NCBI RefSeq assembly: GCF_003065605.1
Contig: NZ_CP026952.1
Location: forward strand, 310,001-374,000
From: Aeromicrobium chenweiae
GTDB lineage: Bacteria > Actinomycetota > Actinomycetes > Propionibacteriales > Nocardioidaceae
Direction: 5' to 3'
Length of the DNA stretch: 64,000 nt
Shown: positions 51,779 to 59,821 of the stretch, in pieces
Position numbering within the stretch: the stretch's first letter is position 1
How the letters are laid out: every line of letters begins with the position of its first letter
Made by a program: the position numbers and the translations under genes
The notes under the pieces: generated by a model
Database searches by the model: none
Seen by the model: only the letters and a program-made list of their open reading frames with translations
Told to the model about the DNA's origin: nothing

Positions 51779-53178
51779 GTTCCTTGAATCAGCCTGCCGG
51801 CAGCACTGTGCTGCCCACCTTCTCCACCCTTTCCCTTCCCCAGCCTCTCGTCCAGGCGCTTGCCCGCCAGGACATCGTCAACCCCAGCCCGGTGCAGCTG
51901 GCGGTCGTCCCCGACGCCCTGGCCGGCAAGCACGTGCTGGGCCGCGCCCGCACCGGCTCCGGCAAGACGCTGGCCTTCGGCATCCCCGTGTTGGTCCGCC
52001 TCGCCGGCCGCACGAGTCGCCCCAAGGCCCCGCGTGGCCTGATCCTGCTGCCCACCCGTGAGCTGGCCACCCAGGTCCGCGCCGCGATGGAGCCGCTCGC
52101 CCAGAAGATGGGCCTGCGCCTCACGACCGTCTACGGCGGTGTCCCGATCAACAAGCAGATCAACACGCTCAAGAACGGTGTCGACATCGTCATCGCGACC
52201 CCGGGTCGCCTGACCGATCTGCTCGATCGTCGTTGCATGACCCTGGACGACATCGAGATCACCGTCCTCGACGAGGCCGACCACCTGTGCGACCTGGGCT
52301 TCTACAAGCCGATCGACGCGATCCTCGGCCTGACGCCCGAGCGCAGCCAGCGCCTCCTGCTGTCGGCCACGCTCGACGGCGACGTCAACAAGCTCGTCAA
52401 GCGCCACCTGCCGCAGCATGTGCTGCACGAGGTCGACTCGGGCGAGAGCGCCGTCGACACCATGGAGCACCACGTGCTCGTCAGTGGTGCGACGGAGAAG
52501 TCCAAGGCAGCGTTCGACCTGCTCCGCGCCAACCCGCGCAGCATCGTCTTCACGCGGACCCGCCGCGGTGCCATGCGTCTGGCCAAGCAGCTGACGCAGA
52601 ACGGCATCGAGGCCGTCGACATGCACGGTGACCTCTCGCAGCGCCACCGTGAGCGCAACCTCGAGGCGTTCAGCAGCGGTCGCGCCAGCGTCATCGTCGC
52701 CACGGACGTCGCGGCTCGCGGCATCCACGTCGACGGCATCGGCCTGGTCGTGCACTACGACGCTCCCGCCGAGCACAAGGCGTACCAGCACCGTTCGGGT
52801 CGCACGGCCCGCGCCGGGGAGTCCGGAGCCGTCGTCACGATGACGACGCCCGAGGCCCTGCGCGACGTCATGCAGCTGCAGAACAAGGCCGGTGTCACGG
52901 CCCGTCACCACGATGCGCGCACCGCGCCGTCGCCGATGACGGTCGAGGCGCTCTCCGGCGCCGGCACCGAGGCGCCCCATGCCTCGTCGGTCCGCCAGGG
53001 TGCTCGCTCCGGCGGCAGCCGCGGCGGTTCCGGCAACCGTGGCGGAGGACGCCCCCAGGGCGGGTTCCGCGGCAACGGTGGCGGACGCCCGCAGGGCTCG
53101 GGCGGCAACCGCGGCGGTGGCGGCGGACGTCGTCGCTCCGGCGGAGCCGGCTCCACCACGGTCTACTCCTCCTCGTAG
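51775..53178 (+). CDS. DEAD-box ATP-dependent RNA helicase
   Basis: 467-residue RNA helicase. The Q motif is FSTLSLPQPLVQALARQDI with later Q; Walker A ARTGSGKT has K64; PTRELATQ, TPGRL, LDEADHL (D166), SAT, and the C-terminal domain with ATDVAARGIHV and HRSGRTARAGE are complete. From about residue 405 the tail is glycine/arginine-rich with RGG repeats that bind RNA. Likely roles are ribosome assembly or cold adaptation. GTG 51775 is chosen: the Q-motif region begins soon after it and no better start with a ribosome site is seen. Confidence 0.93.
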   Translation: MSSLNQPAGSTVLPTFSTLSLPQPLVQALARQDIVNPSPVQLAVVPDALAGKHVLGRARTGSGKTLAFGIPVLVRLAGRTSRPKAPRGLILLPTRELATQVRAAMEPLAQKMGLRLTTVYGGVPINKQINTLKNGVDIVIATPGRLTDLLDRRCMTLDDIEITVLDEADHLCDLGFYKPIDAILGLTPERSQRLLLSATLDGDVNKLVKRHLPQHVLHEVDSGESAVDTMEHHVLVSGATEKSKAAFDLLRANPRSIVFTRTRRGAMRLAKQLTQNGIEAVDMHGDLSQRHRERNLEAFSSGRASVIVATDVAARGIHVDGIGLVVHYDAPAEHKAYQHRSGRTARAGESGAVVTMTTPEALRDVMQLQNKAGVTARHHDARTAPSPMTVEALSGAGTEAPHASSVRQGARSGGSRGGSGNRGGGRPQGGFRGNGGGRPQGSGGNRGGGGGRRRSGGAGSTTVYSSS

Positions 53179-53188
53179 GAGATCCTGC

Positions 53189-53244
53189 ACGACGAACACA
53201 CGACGCCATCCCGGTCACGCACCAGGGATGGCGTCGTTCGTCGT
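53189..53244 (+). terminator. Long hairpin terminator after DEAD-box helicase
   Basis: Inner stem CGACGCCATCCC (53201-53212) with GGGATGGCGTCG (53225-53236), outer stem ACGACGAA (53189-53196) with TTCGTCGT (53237-53244). It also separates the converging PH-like gene. Confidence 0.85.
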
Positions 53245-53254
53245 TCCGGGGGGC

Positions 53255-53620
53255 TCAGACCGGCAGCATGCCGTCCGCGAGGGCGACGTCCTTGTGGAAG
53301 CGGCGATGGATGTACATCTTGTCGCCGAGGGTCGTGCACTTCCACCAGAGCCCGCTCGGCGGCCCGATCCGGGTGGTGCGGGGGAGCTCGCGCAGCACGG
53401 ATCTCGGCGTGCCCGTCGTCCACTTGCCGCAGTCGAGCACGACGATGCGCTGAGGCGTCACGACGACGGCCTCGAAGCGGTTCCAGAAGATCCACAGGTA
53501 GGTCAGTGCGCCCCACCACCCGCTGATGCGCTGCCCGACCATGACGGCGACGATCGGCTCGCCGGGTCGGAGGAACTTCTGGGAGTTCTGGGCGATCTTG
53601 TCCCTGATCATGATGGCCAT
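53255..53620 (-). CDS. PH-like domain protein
   Basis: 121-residue protein with a bacterial PH-like fold: FLRPGEPIVAVMVGQRISG, AVVVTPQRIVVLDCGKW and the tryptophan-rich WWGALTYLWIFWNRFE segment. Function unknown; it may contact the membrane. A longer frame to 53797 is rejected because TAGCCT (53628-53633) is seven bases before the ATG at 53620, again the leaderless pattern. Divergent from the Nramp gene. Confidence 0.7.
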   Translation of the reverse strand: MAIMIRDKIAQNSQKFLRPGEPIVAVMVGQRISGWWGALTYLWIFWNRFEAVVVTPQRIVVLDCGKWTTGTPRSVLRELPRTTRIGPPSGLWWKCTTLGDKMYIHRRFHKDVALADGMLPV

Positions 53621-53627
53621 GGCCGGG

Positions 53628-53633
53628 AGGCTA
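53628..53633 (-). promoter_or_regulatory. -10 element TAGCCT of PH-like gene
   Basis: Minus-strand TAGCCT, seven bases before the ATG at 53620. Confidence 0.5.
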
Positions 53634-53702
53634 GGGCATCCCGCCGGGACCGCGTGGTTGCCGCGCCGGACCGGCTCGTCCGGGTACGGCATGCTGGTGC
53701 GC

Positions 53703-54920
53703 ATGCTCGTGAGGGATCGGCTGCCGCGACTCGGGCTGCTGGGCCCTGCGTTCATCGCCGCGGTCGCGTACGTCGATCCGGGCAACGTCGCGACCAACGT
53801 GACGGCGGGCTCGGAGTTCGGCTACACCCTGGTGTGGGTGGTCGTCATGGCCAACGTCATGGCGGTGCTCGTGCAGTACCTGTCGGCCAAGCTCGGCCTG
53901 GTCACCGGACGCTCGCTGGCCGGGCACATGGGGGAGCGGCTGCCGTCCGGACCACGGATCGCCTACTGGCTGCAGGCCGAGGCCATCGCGATCGCGACCG
54001 ACCTCGCCGAGGTGGTGGGCGGCGCGATCGCGCTCAACCTGCTCTTCGACCTCCCCCTCGTGCTGGGCGCGATCATCACGGCGGCGGTCGCGATGGTCAT
54101 CCTGCGCGTCGGCGACCTGCGAGGACAGAGCGCGCTGGAGCGCGTGATCATGGGCTTCCTGGCGCTCATCGCGGTGGGCTTCATGGCCGGGCTGTTCATC
54201 GACCCTCCGTCCGCCGGTCCCCTCGCCGAGGGACTGATCCCCACCTTCGAGGGCTCCGAGAGCGTTCTGCTCGCCTCGGGCATCATCGGCGCGACCGTCA
54301 TGCCGCACGTCATCTACCTGCACTCGAGCCTGACCACGTCACGTCTCGGGTCACGCGGGGACGGGCACTCGGTGCGGCACCTCCTGCGGGCCACCCGCAC
54401 CGACGTGGTCCTGGCGCTGATCCTGGCCGGCGTGCTCAACCTGTCGCTGCTCGTCGTCGCCGCCACCAGCCTCGAGGGGCTGGCCGGCACCGACACGCTC
54501 GAGGGCGTCCACCGGGTCGTGAGCAGCGAGCTGGGTGCCGGCATCGCGCTGCTGTTCGCGGTGGCGCTGCTGGGCTCGGGGCTCGCGTCGACCTCGGTCG
54601 GCAGTGCGGCCGGTGCCGAGGTGATGCAGGGGCTGCTCGGCGTGCGCCTGCCGGTGCTCGTGCGCCGCGTGGTGACCCTGATCCCGGCGCTGGTCGTCCT
54701 CCTGCTCGGCGCCGAGCCGAGTCGTGCGCTGGTCGTCTCCCAGGTGGTGCTGTCGATCGGCATCCCGTTCGCGCTCGTCCCGCTCGTCCTGCTGACGTCG
54801 CGGCGTGACGTCATGGGCGAGCACGTCAACGCCCGGGGCACGACGATCGCCGCGTGGGTCGTCGCCGCGATCGTCATCGCGCTCAACGTCTCGCTGCTGT
54901 GGCTGACCTTCGCGGGTTGA
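53703..54920 (+). CDS. mntH: Nramp-family Mn2+/Fe2+ transporter
   Basis: 405-residue proton-coupled divalent metal importer with eleven or so helices. TM1 AAVAYVDPGNVATNVTAGSE carries the metal-binding DPGN; TM6 GIIGATVMPHVIYLHSSLTT has the MPH motif. These residues favour Mn2+ and Fe2+. Several in-frame starts exist; ATG 53703 is chosen because the frame from it begins just before the first helix and CATGCT (53690-53695) is seven bases away; ATG 53691 is also possible. No MntR or Fur box could be recognised. Confidence 0.92.
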   Translation: MLVRDRLPRLGLLGPAFIAAVAYVDPGNVATNVTAGSEFGYTLVWVVVMANVMAVLVQYLSAKLGLVTGRSLAGHMGERLPSGPRIAYWLQAEAIAIATDLAEVVGGAIALNLLFDLPLVLGAIITAAVAMVILRVGDLRGQSALERVIMGFLALIAVGFMAGLFIDPPSAGPLAEGLIPTFEGSESVLLASGIIGATVMPHVIYLHSSLTTSRLGSRGDGHSVRHLLRATRTDVVLALILAGVLNLSLLVVAATSLEGLAGTDTLEGVHRVVSSELGAGIALLFAVALLGSGLASTSVGSAAGAEVMQGLLGVRLPVLVRRVVTLIPALVVLLLGAEPSRALVVSQVVLSIGIPFALVPLVLLTSRRDVMGEHVNARGTTIAAWVVAAIVIALNVSLLWLTFAG

Positions 54921-54949
54921 GACCGTCCTGATCGGGGTATTTGGGTCCG

Positions 54950-56269
54950 GTGAAGGACCTGATCAACGCCGACTTCGTCTACCTGCTGATCGGGTTGGCC
55001 CTTTTGCTGGCGGTGGTCCTCCCGTACGCGCTGCGGTCCGTGGCCCTGTCGGCACCGGTCGTCCTGCTCGCCGTCGGGGTGGTCGCAGGTCTCCTGCCGC
55101 TCCCGGACGCGGTCCGGCTGACCCCGGTCGACGACCGGGCAGTGCTGGAGCACCTGACCGAGTTCACGGTGATCGTGTCCCTCATGGGCGTGGGCCTGGC
55201 GCTCGACCGCCCCCTCAACTTCCGGTCGTGGGCCTCGTTCAAGCGGTGGGGGACGACGTGGCGGCTGCTGGCGCTGGCCATGCCGCTGTCCATCGCCGCG
55301 GCGGCGTGGCTCGGCTGGTGGGTGCTGGGTCTTGCCCCGGCGTCCGCGATCCTGCTCGGTGCTGCGCTGGCCCCGACCGATCCGGTCCTGGCATCCGACG
55401 TGCAGGTCGAGGGGCCCACGACCGACGCCGAGGACGAGGACGAGATCGACGAGCGCGACGAGGTCCGGTTCGCGCTCACCTCCGAGGCGGGCCTCAACGA
55501 CGCCCTCGCGTTCCCGTTCGTGCACCTCGCGATCCTGCTGGTGGGCGCGGGATCCGTGCTGGACCGGGGCGTCGAGTGGGTGCTCTGGGACCTCGTCGGC
55601 ATGATCGTCGTCGGTGTCGCGGTCGGTGTCGCCGTCGGCTGGGTGCTGGCGAAGGCGGCCTTCCGGTCGAATCGGCCCGCGATCCGGATGGCGGAGACGG
55701 GCGAGCCGCTCCTGGCGATCGCCGCGATCCTCCTGGCCTACGGTGCGGCCGAGGTGCTGCACGGCTACGGCTTCCTCGCGGTGTTCGTGTGCGCCATGAC
55801 CCTGCGCTCGATGGAGCGCAGCGCCGACTACCACGCGTTGATGCACGAGGTGGTCGAGCGGCTGGAGCGGTTGCTGACGCTGGTGGTCCTGCTCGTGCTC
55901 GGGGTAGCGCTCTCCAACGGCCTGCTGGACTCGCTGAGCTGGCGAGCGGCAGGGGTGGGTCTGCTCCTCGTGCTGGTCGTCCGACCGGTCACCGCCTGGG
56001 TCGCGCTGCGTGTCGGGCGGCGGCCGCGGGACCGCGTCGGTGACTACCACCTGGGCCCCCGGGAGCAGCTCGCCACGGCGTTCTTCGGCATCCGGGGCAT
56101 CGGGTCGATCTTCTACCTGGCGTACGCGACGGGGCACGGGAAGTTCAGCGACGCCAACGTCCTGTGGTCGACCACGGCCTTCGTCATCGCGGTGTCGGTC
56201 GTGCTGCACGGCGTGACCGCCACGCCGGTGATGCGTTGGCTGGACCGTCACCGCGAGGCCACCACCTGA
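54950..56269 (+). CDS. CPA1/NhaP-type cation:proton antiporter
   Basis: 439-residue sodium (or potassium)/proton antiporter with about twelve helices. LGAALAPTDPVLASDVQVEG holds the TDP motif of the ion site and SEAGLNDALAFPFVHLAIL the second acidic motif (ND). A short acidic loop (DAEDEDEIDERDE) separates them. The GTG at 54950 is chosen over a near-upstream TTG, since it begins the hydrophobic N-terminus normally. It is in line with mntH and the hydrolase gene. Confidence 0.88.
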   Translation: MKDLINADFVYLLIGLALLLAVVLPYALRSVALSAPVVLLAVGVVAGLLPLPDAVRLTPVDDRAVLEHLTEFTVIVSLMGVGLALDRPLNFRSWASFKRWGTTWRLLALAMPLSIAAAAWLGWWVLGLAPASAILLGAALAPTDPVLASDVQVEGPTTDAEDEDEIDERDEVRFALTSEAGLNDALAFPFVHLAILLVGAGSVLDRGVEWVLWDLVGMIVVGVAVGVAVGWVLAKAAFRSNRPAIRMAETGEPLLAIAAILLAYGAAEVLHGYGFLAVFVCAMTLRSMERSADYHALMHEVVERLERLLTLVVLLVLGVALSNGLLDSLSWRAAGVGLLLVLVVRPVTAWVALRVGRRPRDRVGDYHLGPREQLATAFFGIRGIGSIFYLAYATGHGKFSDANVLWSTTAFVIAVSVVLHGVTATPVMRWLDRHREATT

Positions 56270-56310
56270 AAGCCCGCACGTCCGGGAGTGCTGTCTGCGA
56301 CACTCGCCGG

Positions 56311-57378
56311 GTGGCACTCCCGATCCTCGGGCTCCCCCGCAGGCTCGGGGCAGCCGGCACGAACCTGTCCGACAAGCTCCACCGTCGTCCCATCGCCGAC
56401 CTGCGGGCCCTGCCCCGTGACATCGTCGAACGCCGGACGTCGTACACGCTCTACCGCTACAACGCGGTCCCCGGCACCGCGGTCCGCGGTCGGCCGGTGC
56501 TGCTGGTGCCGCCCCTCGCCGCGCCGGCGCTGGCCTTCGACCTGCGGCGCGGGTGCAGCGTGGTCGAGTACTTCGTGCAGCGCGGGCGCCCGGTCTACCT
56601 CGTCGACTACGGACCGGTGAGCTTTGCCCACCGTGGCCTCGGGATCGAGCACTGGGTGGACTCGGTCGTGCCGTCGGCGGTCGAGACCACGGCGGAGCAC
56701 TCGGGTGCCGACGGGGTGCACCTCGCGGGCTGGAGCCTCGGCGGCATCTTCACGATGTTCACGGCAGCCGCGCACCCGGACCTGCCGCTGGCATCGGCGA
56801 CCGCCGTCGCGAGCCCTTTCGACCTGCGACGGGTGCCGCTGCTCGCGCTGGCACGTCCGGTCGACCGGATCGCCGGCGCGCTGGTCGGACCGGCCTACCG
56901 CGCGATGGGCGGCGTCCCGGCGCCGCTCACCCGGCTGGGCTTCCAGCTCTCGAGCCTCGACAAGTACGTCACCAAGCCCCTCGCGATGCTCACGCACGCC
57001 GACGACCGTGACTTCCTCGCGCAGCTCGAGGCGGTCGACCGGTTCATGGGGGAGATGTACGCGTACCCGGGGCGGACGTTCGGGCAGCTGTACCACGTGG
57101 TCATGCGCAGCAACGAGTTCGCGACCGGCACGATGGAGCTGGCGGGACGGATCGTCGAGCTGGCGAAGATCGACGTGCCGGTGCTGGTCGTGGCCGGTAC
57201 AGGGGACACCTTGGCGCCGCTGCCCGCGGTCCGGCACCTGATCGACCTGGTCACCGGCTCGCCCGATGCGCAGCTCGTGCAGGCGCCCGGTGGACACCTC
57301 GGCGTCCTGACCGGGCGCGCCGCCCGCAGGACGACGTGGCCGGCCATGGAGAAATTCTTTGTCAAGCACGATGATTGA
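56311..57378 (+). CDS. PhaC-like alpha/beta hydrolase
   Basis: 355-residue alpha/beta hydrolase resembling class III/I PHA synthases and their hydrolase relatives. Lipase box HLAGWSLGGIF has serine S142 where PhaC has cysteine; acid D299 in VVAGTGDTLAPL and H329 in PGGHLGVLTGR complete the triad. With Ser as nucleophile it may be an esterase or lipase rather than a polymer synthase. GTG start with GACACT six bases upstream. An upstream frame to 56164 overlaps the antiporter and is not used. Confidence 0.82.
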   Translation: MALPILGLPRRLGAAGTNLSDKLHRRPIADLRALPRDIVERRTSYTLYRYNAVPGTAVRGRPVLLVPPLAAPALAFDLRRGCSVVEYFVQRGRPVYLVDYGPVSFAHRGLGIEHWVDSVVPSAVETTAEHSGADGVHLAGWSLGGIFTMFTAAAHPDLPLASATAVASPFDLRRVPLLALARPVDRIAGALVGPAYRAMGGVPAPLTRLGFQLSSLDKYVTKPLAMLTHADDRDFLAQLEAVDRFMGEMYAYPGRTFGQLYHVVMRSNEFATGTMELAGRIVELAKIDVPVLVVAGTGDTLAPLPAVRHLIDLVTGSPDAQLVQAPGGHLGVLTGRAARRTTWPAMEKFFVKHDD

Positions 57379-57381
57379 GCC

Positions 57382-58242
57382 ATGCCCGAGCTGCCCGAGG
57401 TCAATGCCCTGGTCGAGTTCCTCGACGAGCAGATGACGGGCGCCGCCGTCGCCGCCGTGGAGCTGGCGTCGTTCGCGGTGCTCAAGACGTACGACCCGCC
57501 GGTCTCGGCGCTGCAGGGCATGGAGGTCACCGGGGTGACCCGGCACGGCAAGTTCATCGACATCGACGTCAGCGGGATCCACATCGTGGTCCACCTGGCG
57601 AAGGCGGGCTGGCTGCGCTGGACCGACAAGCTGCCCGAGACCAAGCTCAAGCTGGGCGCCAGCAACATCGCCGCCCGGGTGCGGCTCGACCGGGGGGACG
57701 GGCCGAGCGTGGGCTTCGACGTCACGGAGGCCGGCACGCGCAAGGGCCTGGCGATGTACGTCGTGAACGATCCGGCCGACGTCGCGGGCATCGCGGCACT
57801 CGGTCCGGACCCGCTGGCCCCCGGCTTCGAGCTCCGCCCGCTGCTGGCCCGGCGGATGCAGGTCAAGCGGCTGCTGCGCGACCAGAAGATCATCGCCGGT
57901 GTCGGCAACGCGTACAGCGACGAGATCCTCCACGCCGCGAAGCTGTCACCGTTCGCGATCGCGGAGTCCCTCGACGAGGACGAGATCGCCCGGCTCGAGG
58001 CCGCGGTGCAGAGCATCCTGCGCGAGGCCGTCGAGGAGGCCCGTGGCAAGCCGGCCGAGGACCTCAAGGACGACAAGCGGACCCGGATGCGCGTCCACGG
58101 ACGGGCGGGGGAGGCCTGCCCCGTGTGCGGCGACACGATCCTGGAGGTCGTCTACGCGGACTCGTCCCTGCAGTACTGCCCGACGTGCCAGACCGGCGGC
58201 AAGCCGCTGAAGGACCGGTCCACCAGCAAGTTCCTCAAGTAG
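57382..58242 (+). CDS. Fpg/Nei family DNA glycosylase
   Basis: 286-residue base-excision enzyme that removes oxidised bases and nicks the strand. The N-terminal MPELPEV holds the catalytic Pro and Glu; HGKFIDID supplies the lysine; the H2TH region is RRMQVKRLLRDQKIIAGVGN then AYSDEILHAAKLSPF. The zinc finger has C246, C249 (CPVCGD) and C266, C269 (YCPTCQ). The residues after MPELPEV (NALVEFLDEQMTG) differ from both MutM and Nei, so the subfamily is unclear. Starts three bases after the hydrolase stop. Confidence 0.92.
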   Translation: MPELPEVNALVEFLDEQMTGAAVAAVELASFAVLKTYDPPVSALQGMEVTGVTRHGKFIDIDVSGIHIVVHLAKAGWLRWTDKLPETKLKLGASNIAARVRLDRGDGPSVGFDVTEAGTRKGLAMYVVNDPADVAGIAALGPDPLAPGFELRPLLARRMQVKRLLRDQKIIAGVGNAYSDEILHAAKLSPFAIAESLDEDEIARLEAAVQSILREAVEEARGKPAEDLKDDKRTRMRVHGRAGEACPVCGDTILEVVYADSSLQYCPTCQTGGKPLKDRSTSKFLK

Positions 58243-58250
58243 CCTCCGGG

Positions 58251-59078
58251 TCAGCCTGCGGCGACCAGGGCGACCGCGAGGGCGGCGAGGACCAGGCCCA
58301 TGCCCTGCCAGCCCTGGATCTTCTCGCGCAGCAGGACCGCCGCGAGCAGGACGGTGCTGGCCGGGTAGAGCGAGGAGATCACCGACACGACCGAGAGGAG
58401 GCCGTGGTGGGTGGCGTAGAGGAACGCCCCCTGCGCGGTCACGCCGAGGGGTCCCATCGCCACCGCCGACCAGGCCGCACGGTCACGGGGCACCCACGCC
58501 TGCCGCAGGACGACCGCCGTGGCGACGACCGCCAGGACCGAGGCGACCTGGGCCACCGCGAGCGGGAAGAGCCCCGCCTCGTCGCCGGTCTGCCCGAACG
58601 AGACGAACAGCAGCCCGAAGCCGGCGCCGGCCAGCACGCCGTCGAGGACGCCTCCGCGGTGCGTGGGGTCGTCGTCGGTCACCCGCGAGATGAGGGCGAT
58701 CGCCGGGAAGGCGCAGACCACTCCCACGAGCACCCAGGGGGACGGCCGGTCCCCCGTGAGGAGACCCACCGCGACCGGGATGAGCGCCGAGCCGATCGCG
58801 GAGACCGGCGCGACCACGCCCATCCGGGCGGTGGAGAGCCCGCGGTAGAGGAAGGCCACGCCGAAGCCGCCGCCGACGCCGGCCAGGGCGCCGAAGAGCA
58901 GGTCGCGTCCCGTCGGCGAGCCGCCCACGACCAGCGCGGCGACGAGGCTGATCACCCCGGATGACGACTGGCCGACCACCGCGATCTGCCAAGGCGAGGA
59001 ACGCTTGGAGAAGATCCCGCCGAGGAAGTCCGACACTCCGTACGCCAACGCCGACAGGAGGGACAGGACGATGGCCAC
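58251..59078 (-). CDS. EamA/DMT superfamily transporter
   Basis: 275-residue permease with ten helices in two EamA repeats (LLSALAYGVSDFLGGIFSKR and the later SVISSLYPASTVLLAAVLLR, with the final EKIQGWQGMGLVLAALAV pattern). Substrate unknown. The GTG start has TAGGCT at 59085-59090 six bases upstream, so it is likely leaderless. It converges with the glycosylase gene and is divergent from the next membrane protein, whose TAGGAT promoter is close by. Confidence 0.86.
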   Translation of the reverse strand: MAIVLSLLSALAYGVSDFLGGIFSKRSSPWQIAVVGQSSSGVISLVAALVVGGSPTGRDLLFGALAGVGGGFGVAFLYRGLSTARMGVVAPVSAIGSALIPVAVGLLTGDRPSPWVLVGVVCAFPAIALISRVTDDDPTHRGGVLDGVLAGAGFGLLFVSFGQTGDEAGLFPLAVAQVASVLAVVATAVVLRQAWVPRDRAAWSAVAMGPLGVTAQGAFLYATHHGLLSVVSVISSLYPASTVLLAAVLLREKIQGWQGMGLVLAALAVALVAAG

Positions 59079-59084
59079 GCCAGC

Positions 59085-59090
59085 AGCCTA
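59085..59090 (-). promoter_or_regulatory. -10 element TAGGCT of the EamA gene
   Basis: Minus-strand TAGGCT, six bases before the GTG at 59078. Confidence 0.6.
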
Positions 59091-59143
59091 GAGGTCCCCG
59101 GCACCGGGCGGCACGATCTGGGTGCGGCCCTGCGCCCGGTCCG

Positions 59144-59149
59144 TAGGAT
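59144..59149 (+). promoter_or_regulatory. -10 element TAGGAT, leaderless membrane protein gene
   Basis: TAGGAT ends six bases before the ATG at 59156. Confidence 0.6.
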
Positions 59150-59155
59150 GGCAGC

Positions 59156-59788
59156 ATGAGGTTCCGTCAAACAGGATCGCTGGGCGCGCAGGCCAATGCC
59201 GCCGTCAGCGGCCTCGCGGCCCGGGCCGACGGGCGTACCGCCGAGGTGGCCGACCGGGCAGCCCGCGCGATCGTCGTCGCCGTGCGCCTGTTGCGCATCC
59301 CGACCGCCGTCGTGGGCGCGGCGCCCCTGCCGTTCATCGCCGCGACCCTGGTGCTGGGTGTGCTCGCCAAGGGCTCGGTGGGCGTCGCCATCGTCGTGGT
59401 CGGTGTGGCGATGGCCCTCGTCAGTGCCCTGTTCTGGGGTCGCCGTCACCGAGTGCTGCGCGCAGTCGCCGACCCCGAACGGCTCGCGAGCGAGCTGGCC
59501 ATCCTCGTCAGTCTCTCCGGCCGGGTCGAGGAGTCCCGCGGCGCGCTCGCGGAGATCGCCGGCGGAGGGGGCTGGCGGGTGCTCTCGCGGCTGCGTGGTG
59601 TCTGGAAGGGCACGCAGATGACCGGACGCTGGATCGACGGCATCGGTGACCTCGAGCACGCGCGCTACTTCGCCCCGCCCAAGATCGGCACCAACGTGAC
59701 GATCACCGTGCTCGCCCTCTGGCTCATCCCGATCTCGGTCGTGGTCACCCTGATCGCGGTCGTCGGGACCATCGCCGGCTCGATCTGA
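59156..59788 (+). CDS. Hypothetical membrane protein
   Basis: 210 residues, no family recognised. An N-terminal amphipathic region (about 1-45) is followed by a helical hairpin near 48-95 (VVGAAPLPFIAATLVLGVLA and GVAIVVVGVAMALVSALFWG), a soluble middle with ELAILVSLSGRVEESRGALA, and a C-terminal helix ITVLALWLIPISVVVTLIAV. Leaderless-type start. It ends 33 bases before the converging large gene. Confidence 0.72.
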   Translation: MRFRQTGSLGAQANAAVSGLAARADGRTAEVADRAARAIVVAVRLLRIPTAVVGAAPLPFIAATLVLGVLAKGSVGVAIVVVGVAMALVSALFWGRRHRVLRAVADPERLASELAILVSLSGRVEESRGALAEIAGGGGWRVLSRLRGVWKGTQMTGRWIDGIGDLEHARYFAPPKIGTNVTITVLALWLIPISVVVTLIAVVGTIAGSI

Positions 59789-59821
59789 GCGGGTCCCCGG
59801 GCCCTGGGCGGCTCGTTCCGG